This document shows positions 29,309 through 36,650 of a stretch of 64,000 bases of DNA, one piece after another. Every line of letters starts with the position of its first letter. Within the stretch, counting starts at the first letter, position 1. Origin of the DNA: JAOUJD01 sp963811265 (GTDB taxonomy: Bacteria; Pseudomonadota; Gammaproteobacteria; Burkholderiales; Burkholderiaceae_F); contig CAWEQS010000026.1 in assembly GCA_963811265.1 (NCBI GenBank), positions 682,001 through 746,000 of the forward strand, written 5' to 3'. The notes under the pieces are model-generated. The model saw only the letters and a program-made list of their open reading frames with translations, was not told the origin of the DNA and did no database searches. The position numbers and the translations under genes were made by a program.

Positions 29309-31122
29309 TCAGAAGGCCTCGGCGGGCATCTCCATCAGCGTGGCCGACCCCGAGCGGGCGAGGCGGATCAGCGTCGCGGTCTCGGGCAGCAGCTTCTGGA
29401 AGTAGAAGCGCGCGACCATCAGCTTGTGGCGGTAGAAGGGATCGACCTTGTCGCCGTCGGCCTTCACACGGTCGAGCGCGATCTTCGCCATGCGCGCCCA
29501 GAAGTACGAGTAGACGAGGTGGCCGACCACCCGCAGGTACGGCACCGCGGCCGCACCGACTTCGTCGCGGTTCGCCATCGCCTTCATGCCGAGTTCCATC
29601 GTCAGCTTCTGCACCTTGTCGCCGATGTCGGCGAGCGGCGTGACGAACTCGTTCATGTCCGGGTTCGTGCCGTTGTCCTCGATGAACTCGGCGACCATCT
29701 TGCCGAACGTGCGCAGCCTGGCGCCGTTGTCCATCAGGACCTTGCGGCCCATGAGGTCGAGCGACTGGATCGCGTTCGTGCCCTCGTAGATCATGTTGAT
29801 GCGGGCATCGCGCACGAACTGCTCCATGCCCGTTGGCGCGGATGTAGCCGTGGCCGCCGAACACCTGCATGCAGTCCGACGCGCACTGGAAGCCGTTGTC
29901 GGTCATGAACGCCTTCACGATCGGCGTCATCAGCGCCATCATGTCCGCGCCGAACTTGCGATGCTCGTGGTCGGCGGCGGCGATCTGCGTGTCGGCCATC
30001 AGCGCCACCCAGTACCCGAACGCGCGGCCCGCCTCGGCGTACGCCCGCGCGGTCAGCAGCGCGCGACGCACGTCCGCGTGCACGATGATGGGGTCGGCCT
30101 GCCTGTCCGGCGCCTGCGGGCCCGCCAGCGAGCGGCCCTGGATCCGGTCGCGCGCATAGGCCACCGCGTTCTGGTACGCGACCTCCGTGATGCCGAGACC
30201 CTGCACGCCGACGCCGAGCCGCGCGCCGTTCATCATCACGAACATCGCGTTCAGGCCCTTGTTCGGCTCGCCGACCAGCCAGCCGCTCGCGCCGTCGAGG
30301 ATCATCTGGCACGTGGAGTTGCCGTTGATTCCCATCTTGTGCTCGAGGCCGCCGCAGTAGATGCCGTTGCGGGCGCCGACCGTGGCGTCGGGTCCCGAAC
30401 CGACCGGCACGAACTTCGGCACGATGAACAGCGAAATGCCCTTCGTGCCCTGGGGCGCGTCCGGCAGGCGCGCCAGCACCAGGTGCACGATGTTCTCGGC
30501 CATGTCGTGTTCGCCGGAGGAGATGAAGATCTTCTCGCCGGTCAGCTTGTAGCTGCCGTCGGCCTGCGGCTCGGCTTTCGTGCGCAGCATGCCGAGGTCG
30601 GTGCCGCAATGCGGCTCGGTCAGGCACATCGTCCCGGTCCACTGGCCCGACGTCATCTTCGGCAGGTACAGGTCCTTCTGCGCCTGCGAGCCGTGCTGCA
30701 CCAGGCACTCGTGGGCACCGATCGTCAGGCCCGGATACATCGCCCACGCCTGGTTGGTCGAGTACTGCATCTCGTAGAACGCGATCTGGAGCAGGTGCGG
30801 CAGACCCTGGCCGCCGTACTCGCGTGTCGGCCGCCAGCCCCTGCCAGCCCGCCTCGCGGAACGCGTCGTACGCCTCCTTGAAGCCGGTCGGCGTCTTCAC
30901 GGACTTCGTCACCGGGTCGTAGGTGCAGCCTTCCTCGTCGCCGACGCGGTTGGTCGGCTGCAGGATGTCCTCGCAGAACCTGGCCGCCTCCTCCACGACC
31001 TGGTTGACGGTGTCGACATCCAGGTCGGCGTAGCGCGGCATCTGCTTCAGGACGTCGACCGCACCGAGCAGCTCGTGCAGAACGAATTGTTGGTCGCGTA
31101 ACGGGGCCTTGTAGGACGGCAT
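29309..31122 (-). pseudogene. Acyl-CoA dehydrogenase, long type with C-terminal domain, two frameshifts
   Basis: Three frame segments assemble into a ~603-residue flavoprotein. They are MPSYKAPLRDQQFVLHELLG to GWQGLAADT; EYGGQGLPHLLQIAFYEMQY through CLTEPHCGTDLGML (FAD/substrate region) to GGHGYIRANG; and MEQFVRDARINMIYEGTNA, which carries the glutamate base in YEGTN, to the end. Extra bases lie near 30820-30825 and 29826-29832. Total length is two bases above a multiple of three, as two +1 insertions predict. This class oxidises acyl-CoAs to enoyl-CoAs and occurs as a conserved trio with the FadB- and FadA-type genes that follow. The sequence on both sides of each break is intact. Confidence 0.85.
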
Positions 31123-31154
31123 TGCGGGATCTCCTTGATTCCTTGCCTTGTTGC

Positions 31155-31860
31155 TTACTTCCTGCTGCGGGATGCCGGCCCGCGCTTCGCGGGACGGCGC
31201 ATCGAAACGGAGGCGGGGGCGGCGCGCGTGCGGGCGTCGTCGAGCAGGCGGCGCAGCCCGGCGCGGGCGCGCTTCGCGCTGTCGGCGGAACGCAGCAGGC
31301 GCGCGTCCTGGTGCATGACCAGCATCAGGCCGTAGATCTCGAACACCATCTGCTGCGCGTCGGTGCCGCGCGCAAGATGGCCTTCCTGCACCGACTGGCG
31401 GATCGCCTTCAGCAGTTCGGCCTTCCAGCCGGTGATGATCGAAACCATCTCGTCGCGCTGGGGCCCGGGGCGGTCGTCGTACTCGACGGCGCCGGCGATC
31501 ATGATGCAGCCAAGCGAGATCTCGCGCGCGAGGAACGCGACCCAGCGGTCGAGGAGCGCTTCGAGCCGGGGCAGGCCGCGCGGCTTCTTCACGGCGGGGC
31601 GCAGCACGTCGTCGACGAAGCGCTGCACGTACTCCTTCAGCACCGCCAGCTGCAGGTCCTCGCGCGAGCCGAAGTGCGCGAACACGCCGCTCTTGCTCAT
31701 CTGCATCTGGTCGGCGAGCGTCCCGATCGTCAGCCCTTCGAGCCCGTCGCGCGCGGCAATTGCCCATCGCCGCCTCGACGATCGCGGCGCGCGTCATTTC
31801 GCCCTTGCGCGGCCTGAGCGCGGTGGCGAGGTTCGACAGGGCAGAGGTGATCGGCGGCAT
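31155..31860 (-). pseudogene. TetR-family repressor of the beta-oxidation operon, frameshifted
   Basis: The N-terminus (RPRKGEMTRAAIVEAAM) is a TetR helix-turn-helix start. After an extra base in the CCC run at 31763-31765 the next frame continues the helix-turn-helix with QMQMSKSGVFAHFGSREDLQ and a TetR ligand domain to residue ~234. It is the first gene of the operon, 32 bases before the acyl-CoA dehydrogenase. A palindrome overlaps the promoter upstream of it, which fits an autoregulated repressor released by acyl-CoA. The ligand is inferred from context only. Confidence 0.8.
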
Positions 31861-31909
31861 CGGGGTGAAAAAACGCGCCGGTGAACGGCGCGCGGACGAT
31901 CGTCTAGAA

Positions 31910-31950
31910 ACGAACGTTCGTACTATTTCCTACCGGGCCGCAAGCGTCAA
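31910..31950 (-). promoter_or_regulatory. Promoter and TetR-type operator of the beta-oxidation operon
   Basis: On the minus strand, TTGACG (31950-31945), a 17-base spacer and AATAGT (31927-31922) form a credible sigma-70 promoter. The perfect 12-base palindrome ACGAACGTTCGT (31910-31921) abuts the -10 box and would cover the transcription start about 50 bases before the regulator's ATG. Position and symmetry suit a TetR dimer acting as a repressor. Confidence 0.65.
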
Positions 31951-31972
31951 TCGGGGTTCTAGAGGGCCGGAA

Positions 31973-32869
31973 CTATTGCTGCGCCGCGGTACGGGCAGGC
32001 GCGCCGCCGAAGACCGCGGCGATGTGGTCCACGAACAGGCGGACCTTCAGCGAGAGATGGCGGCGGCTCGGGTAGACGGCCCAGATGTCCCCACCGCCGC
32101 CGGTGTATTCGGGCAGCAGGCGCACCAGCCGGCCGGCCTGCAGCGCCGGGTCGAGCAGGAAGTCGGGCTCGTTGATGATTCCCATGCCTTCGAGCGCGGC
32201 CGCGCGCAGCGCGTCGCCGCTGTTCGCGTGCAGGTTGCCCGCCACCCGCACTTCGTGGACTTCGCCCGCGCGGTCGGTGAAGCGCCAGAGGCGGGGCGAC
32301 GCCGAGTACGCATAAGTCAGGGCGTTGTGTCCCGCGAGGTCCGCAGGAACCCGCGGTTCCGGATGGCGCTCCAGGTACGAGGGCGCGGCGCACAGCACCA
32401 GTTGCATCGATCCGAGGCGGCGGGCGACCAGCCGATCGCTGCCGAGGGCGCCGACGCGGATCGCCAGGTCGAAGCCCTCCTCGACGAGGTCGACGATGCG
32501 GTCGGACACCACCAGCTCGAACTTGACCGCAGGATGCCGCTCGACGAACGACGCGATCGCCGGCGCGACCTTCTGCTCCGCCATGCTGTAGGAGCAGGTC
32601 AGGCGGACGGTGCCGCGCGCCTGGGCCGCGGACTGTCCCGCCATGGCCTCCGCTTCGGCCAGGTCGGCCAGCAGCGTCACGCACCGTTCGTAGTACGCCT
32701 GCCCGCTTTCGGTCAACGAGAGGCGGCGCGTCGTCCGGTTCAGGAGCCGGGTTCCCAGGTGCTGCTCGAGATCGGCCACCAGGCGCGACAGCGAGGAGGT
32801 GGAGATTCCGAGACGGTCCGCGGCGGCGACGAAACTCCCCGCCTCGACCACGCGGACGAAAGCCTCCAT
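31973..32869 (-). CDS. LysR-family transcriptional regulator
   Basis: A 298-residue LTTR. The N-terminal winged helix is FVRVVEAGSFVAAADRLGIS to LNRTTRRLSLTESG, and the substrate-binding domain follows from about residue 88 (GTVRLTCSYSMAEQKVAPAI). ATG 32869 gives a protein about six residues shorter than usual; CTG GAT CGC TTC TCA TCG directly upstream would supply the missing LDRFSS, so a rare start is possible. It is divergent from doxX-gstA-DODA with 143 bases between, the normal position for the regulator of that cluster. The inducer is unknown. Confidence 0.9.
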   Translation of the reverse strand: MEAFVRVVEAGSFVAAADRLGISTSSLSRLVADLEQHLGTRLLNRTTRRLSLTESGQAYYERCVTLLADLAEAEAMAGQSAAQARGTVRLTCSYSMAEQKVAPAIASFVERHPAVKFELVVSDRIVDLVEEGFDLAIRVGALGSDRLVARRLGSMQLVLCAAPSYLERHPEPRVPADLAGHNALTYAYSASPRLWRFTDRAGEVHEVRVAGNLHANSGDALRAAALEGMGIINEPDFLLDPALQAGRLVRLLPEYTGGGGDIWAVYPSRRHLSLKVRLFVDHIAAVFGGAPARTAAQQ

Positions 32870-33012
32870 CGATGAGAAGCGATCCAGCCGTCAATTATCC
32901 TCTTTTTCAGGACAATCATTTGCATGAATGACTCTTTATCCCTTGAATCGCCGCCCGTACTGTTCGGTCGTCGGCTGCACATCGCAGCCTCGCCACCAAA
33001 CGGAGAACCGAA
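32870..33012. promoter_or_regulatory. Divergent LysR/DoxX control region
   Basis: This AT-rich gap contains an inverted repeat TCATT-N6-AATGA (32916-32931) suited to LysR binding. On the plus strand TTGCAT (32920-32925) and TTGAAT (32943-32948) are 17 bases apart and could serve doxX. On the minus strand GATAAT (32899-32894) is a good -10 box for lysR without a matching -35. Confidence 0.5.
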
Positions 33013-33435
33013 ATGACCGATACACGCGCCGATTACGCCGCGCTGCTGCTGCGCCTGTCCCTGGGAACGATGTTCGTCGCCCACGCCCTGCTGAAGGTGT
33101 TCGTCTTCACCGTGCCGGGCACCGTCCAGTTCTTCCAGTCGCTCGGACTGCCCGGCGTGCTGGCCTACGCCACGATCGCCGCCGAACTGATCGGTGGCGT
33201 GCTGCTCATCCTCGGCGTCCGCACGCGCTGGGTCGCCCTGGCGCTGGTTCCGGTCATGCTGGGCGCGACGTGGGTCCACATCGGCAATGGCTGGCTCTTC
33301 TCGGCGCCCAAGGGCGGCTGGGAATACCCCGCGTTCTGGACGATCACGCTGTTCGTGCAGGCCCTGCTCGGCGACGGCGCCCACGCGCTGCGCTTCGGCG
33401 GTGCTGACCGCCAGGCCCGGCTGCAGGCCGCCTGA
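33013..33435 (+). CDS. DoxX-family membrane protein
   Basis: A 140-residue protein with four hydrophobic segments (MFVAHALLKVFVF, TIAAELIGGVLLIL, WVALALVPVMLGATWV, FWTITLFVQALLG). The conserved stretch LLLRLSLGTMFVAHALLKVF is the DoxX signature. GGAGA precedes the ATG. These proteins act at the inner membrane, often beside thiol or redox enzymes; here it is the first gene of a unit with a glutathione S-transferase and an extradiol dioxygenase. The reaction, if any, is unknown. Confidence 0.88.
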   Translation: MTDTRADYAALLLRLSLGTMFVAHALLKVFVFTVPGTVQFFQSLGLPGVLAYATIAAELIGGVLLILGVRTRWVALALVPVMLGATWVHIGNGWLFSAPKGGWEYPAFWTITLFVQALLGDGAHALRFGGADRQARLQAA

Positions 33436-33471
33436 TCGCACTCACACAAGCTCAACACCAGGATCCCGACC

Positions 33472-34077
33472 ATGAAGCTCTACTACGCACCCGGCACGTG
33501 CTCGCTGTCGCCGCACATCGTGGCCCGCGAGGCCGGACTGCCGCTGACGCTGGTCCGCGTCGACAACAAGAACAAGACGACCGAGTCCGGCGAGGACTAC
33601 CGCGCCATCAACCCGAAGGGCTACGTGCCGCTGCTCGAACTCGACAACGGCGTTCGGCTCTCCGAAGGCCCGGCGATCGTGCAGTACCTGGCCGATCTCG
33701 CGCCGGCGTCGAAGCTGGCGCCGGCCAACGGCACCGTCGAGCGGTACCAGCTGCAGGAGTGGCTCAACTTCATCACGTCCGAAGTCCACAAGCAGTTCTC
33801 GCCGCTGTTCGATGCGACGATGCCGGACGAGGCCAAGGAGAAGTTCCGCAACCGGCTCGCCACGCGCTTCGACTGGATCGCCGGGCAGCTGAAGGGCCGC
33901 GACTACCTGATGGGATCGTTCACGGCGGCCGACGCCTACCTGTTCGTCGTGCTCGGCTGGACCAAGTTCACCGGTCCCGACCTTGCCCGCTGGCCAATCC
34001 TGCAGGAGTACGTCGCTCGCGTCGCCGCGCGGCCGCACGTGCAGGAAGCCCTGAAGGCGGAAGGCCTGCTGAAGTAA
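33472..34077 (+). CDS. gstA: Glutathione S-transferase, beta class
   Basis: A 201-residue GST. The N-terminal thioredoxin fold starts MKLYYAPGTCSLSPHIVARE with the beta-class Cys10, the cis-proline region is NPKGYVPLLEL, and the C-terminal helical domain has FITSEVHKQFSPLF and FTAADAYLFVVLGW, both hallmarks of bacterial GstA. It conjugates or reduces electrophiles with glutathione. Only 36 bases separate it from doxX and 50 from the dioxygenase. Confidence 0.94.
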   Translation: MKLYYAPGTCSLSPHIVAREAGLPLTLVRVDNKNKTTESGEDYRAINPKGYVPLLELDNGVRLSEGPAIVQYLADLAPASKLAPANGTVERYQLQEWLNFITSEVHKQFSPLFDATMPDEAKEKFRNRLATRFDWIAGQLKGRDYLMGSFTAADAYLFVVLGWTKFTGPDLARWPILQEYVARVAARPHVQEALKAEGLLK

Positions 34078-34127
34078 CCGCAGGGCGGATGCACGCTGCG
34101 TCCGCCCGCTACCAACCCGAGGCACTC

Positions 34128-34946
34128 ATGAACGTCGACCTGCCCACCCTGTTCATTTCGCACGGCTCGCCGATGCACGCGATCCAGGCAGGGCGCGCCG
34201 GCGAGGCGTGGCGCGCGCTCGGCCTGCGGCTGCCGAAGCCGAAGGCGGTGCTCGTCGCCTCGGCGCACTGGGAGACGGAACTGCCGATGGTCGGCACGGC
34301 GAAGCGGCCCGAGACCATTCACGACTTCGGCGGCTTTCCGGAGGAGCTGTACCGCATCCGGTACGCGGCGCCCGGCGCGCCTGAGACGGCCACACGCGCG
34401 ATCGAACTGCTGAAGAACGCGGGCCTGCCCGCCACGGCGAACGGCTGCCGCGGACTCGACCACGGAGCCTGGGTCCCGCTGCTGAAGCTGCACCCCGAGG
34501 CCGACGTGCCCGTGGCGCAGATCTCGATCCAGCCCTCGCTCGACGCGGGCCACCACCTGCGGGTCGGCGAGGCCCTCGCGCCGCTGGTCGCCGACGGCGT
34601 GCTGGTGCTCGCCTCGGGACACATGACGCACAACCTGCGCGAGTGGATCGCCGACGCGCGGCGGCGTGGCTCCATGTCGGTCGACGAGCGCGCGCCGGAG
34701 GCCTATGTGCGCGAGTTCACGACGTGGGTCGACGATGCGCTGCGGCGCGACGACCGCGCAGCGCTCGCGCGCTGGGCCGACGCGGCGCCCCATGCGCGGC
34801 GCGCGCACCCGACTCCGGAGCACTTCCTGCCGCTGATGATCGCGGTCGGCGCCGCGGGCCGGAGTCCGCGCGTCGAGCGCATCGATGCCGGCGTCGACAG
34901 CGGCGTGCTGGCAATGGACGCGTACCTGTTCTGGCCGCAGCGGTGA
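34128..34946 (+). CDS. ygiD: DODA/YgiD-type extradiol dioxygenase
   Basis: A 272-residue class III extradiol ring-cleavage dioxygenase from ATG 34128. Metal-site residues are visible in LFISHGSPMHAIQ, CRGLDHGAWVPLL and LASGHMTHNLREW. Relatives include 4,5-DOPA dioxygenase and YgiD. With GST and DoxX it suggests a module that opens or detoxifies a catechol-like compound under LysR control. Its stop is one base from the stop of the converging pdeM gene. Confidence 0.92.
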   Translation: MNVDLPTLFISHGSPMHAIQAGRAGEAWRALGLRLPKPKAVLVASAHWETELPMVGTAKRPETIHDFGGFPEELYRIRYAAPGAPETATRAIELLKNAGLPATANGCRGLDHGAWVPLLKLHPEADVPVAQISIQPSLDAGHHLRVGEALAPLVADGVLVLASGHMTHNLREWIADARRRGSMSVDERAPEAYVREFTTWVDDALRRDDRAALARWADAAPHARRAHPTPEHFLPLMIAVGAAGRSPRVERIDAGVDSGVLAMDAYLFWPQR

Positions 34947-34947
34947 T

Positions 34948-35623
34948 TCAGGCGGCGTCGCGCAGCGCAGGAACCTCGTAGAGCCGATCCTGCGCGATCG
35001 CGACCACGCGGTCCCCCGCTTCGCGCTCGAAACGCGCTCCGCCGGTGAAGCTGCCGAAGGCCGGCAGCACGGCCAGCCCCTCGCGCAGCCAGAAGCACGG
35101 CAGCCGGACGCTGTCTCCGGCGCGACCGCTGATGCGCACGGCTGGATGCAGGTGGCCGGCGAGCGCATGCGCGCCGGGAACGAACTGCGGATGGTGGCAG
35201 AGCGCGAGGCCGTCGACGCACCACGGTTCCGAAACGGACTTCGATGCCGAGGTACGTCGGCGGTGCGCCGGCCTTCAGGTCGTGATTGCCCTCGACGAGC
35301 ACGACGTCGAGGCAAGCGCGGGCCTCCCGCCAGGCGCGCAAGGCGGCCAGCGTGGCAGGCGCGTGCGCTTCCGCTGCGTGAAAGAGATCGCCGAGGAAGA
35401 CGAGCGAAGCGGGCTGCGTCCGATCGAGCACCGCCTCGAGGCGCGCCAGCGTCTCGCGCGTCGTGCCCTGGGGCACCGGAACCCCGCGCGCGCGAAAGGT
35501 CGCCGCCTTGCCGAAGTGCGCATCGGCGATGATGAGGCAGCGGCGCGCTCGCCAGTGGATCGCGCCGGCCGCGAGCAGTTCGAGCGACTCGCCGCCGAAC
35601 TCGACCTGCAACTGCGACTTCAC
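34948..35623 (-). pseudogene. pdeM: Ligase-associated DNA-damage-response endonuclease PdeM, frameshifted
   Basis: A metallophosphoesterase of about 224 residues beginning at GTG 35623, which overlaps the TraB stop (GTGA). Motifs are CLIIADAHFGKAATFRARG, LVFLGDLFHA, LVEGNHDLKAG and, after the break, VDGLALCHHPQFVPGAHALA. One extra base in the AAA run at 35232-35234 separates YLGIEVR from SEPWC; its removal gives the full protein ending IAQDRLYEVPALRDAA. The family is normally linked to LigB and an Lhr-type helicase. A matching helicase is at 58.7-61.3 kb, but no ligase is visible. Confidence 0.82.
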
Positions 35624-36546
35624 AGTTCGGTCACCGTGAAACCACGTGCGCGCAGCATCTCGACCAGTCCGCGCGGCCCGACCAGGTGCAACGAGCCCAC
35701 CGCGAACAGGTAGTTCCGGCCGTCGGCCATCAGCGCTTCGATCCGGCGCACCATCGCGGGGTGGCGCCCGAACAGGATGGTGTCGACCGTGAAGCGCGCG
35801 CCGATCGTCGTCTGCGCCTGCATCTCCGAGAGCAGGCGTTCCAGTTCGGCACGGTCCGCCGTCGCCCACGCCTGCACGATCCGGTTGATCTCGCGCCGCG
35901 CCGTCTTGTCCTCCACAGCCCTCAGCGCCTCGTCGAGGAACGCCACCTGGGTCAGCCACGGCGCGGTCTCGAACAGCGAGAACTGCTGTTCGATCCCCTC
36001 GAACTCGAGGATCGGCCGGTTCCCGGCCTTTGCCAGTCCGGTCAGCCAGGACTCTGCGGCCTGCCCCTGCACGTAACCGGCCTGCGCCGCCTCGAACAGC
36101 GCGAGCACCGAACCGAGCATCCAGGGCTTCAGTCGCATCATCGGCCGCGGATCGACCCCGTGGCCGGCGAGCACTGCCTCCGCCCGCTTCAGCGTGTCGG
36201 CCGGCAGCCGCTTGTCGAGGCCGTCCTCGCCCGGCCCGTACATCGCGTACTTCTGTGTCGCGGTCGCGGCGCGCGCCAGGTCCGTGATGTCCGCCTCGAG
36301 CACGAGCGCGTCGATCCGCGACAGGCGCGACATGCGCGAAGGGGGCAGAGGATAGAAATCGGGACGGCCGACATGGATCGTGCCGAACAGCAGGGAAACC
36401 TGGCTGCCCTTGCGGATCTCGAACAGGAATCCCCGGCGCTCGCCCTGCGCGTGCGCGGCGCCGATCGCAAGCAGCGCGACCAACGCGACGAGCAGCGAAG
36501 CCGTCGCGCGCACGAACGCTTCGCGAGAGATGAACGACCGGGTCAC
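35620..36546 (-). CDS. TraB/GumN-family protein with signal peptide
   Basis: A 308-residue protein starting at GTG 36546, with a signal peptide ending AIGAAHAQ. The TraB/GumN motifs are LLFGTIHVGRPDFYPLP near the mature N-terminus and FAVGSLHLVGPRGLVEMLRA near the C-terminus, each with the conserved Gx2H. The fold relates to Tiki-type metalloproteases, but activity in bacteria is largely unproven. It is likely periplasmic or membrane-associated and is coupled to pdeM. Confidence 0.87.
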   Translation of the reverse strand: MTRSFISREAFVRATASLLVALVALLAIGAAHAQGERRGFLFEIRKGSQVSLLFGTIHVGRPDFYPLPPSRMSRLSRIDALVLEADITDLARAATATQKYAMYGPGEDGLDKRLPADTLKRAEAVLAGHGVDPRPMMRLKPWMLGSVLALFEAAQAGYVQGQAAESWLTGLAKAGNRPILEFEGIEQQFSLFETAPWLTQVAFLDEALRAVEDKTARREINRIVQAWATADRAELERLLSEMQAQTTIGARFTVDTILFGRHPAMVRRIEALMADGRNYLFAVGSLHLVGPRGLVEMLRARGFTVTEL

Positions 36547-36650
36547 GGGCAGGCGGGACAGCGGCTGGAAGGAAACGATTGTACGGACGGCAGCGCCGTG
36601 GGTCGGCCGCATCGCCGCCCGCGGGGACGGCACGGGGAGTGCCGGACGCC

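Noticed and set aside
26837..29908. 1023-residue plus-strand frame opposite the bifunctional beta-oxidation gene
   Set aside because: The minus strand encodes a clear dehydrogenase/hydratase; the plus frame shows no domain and has shadow composition.
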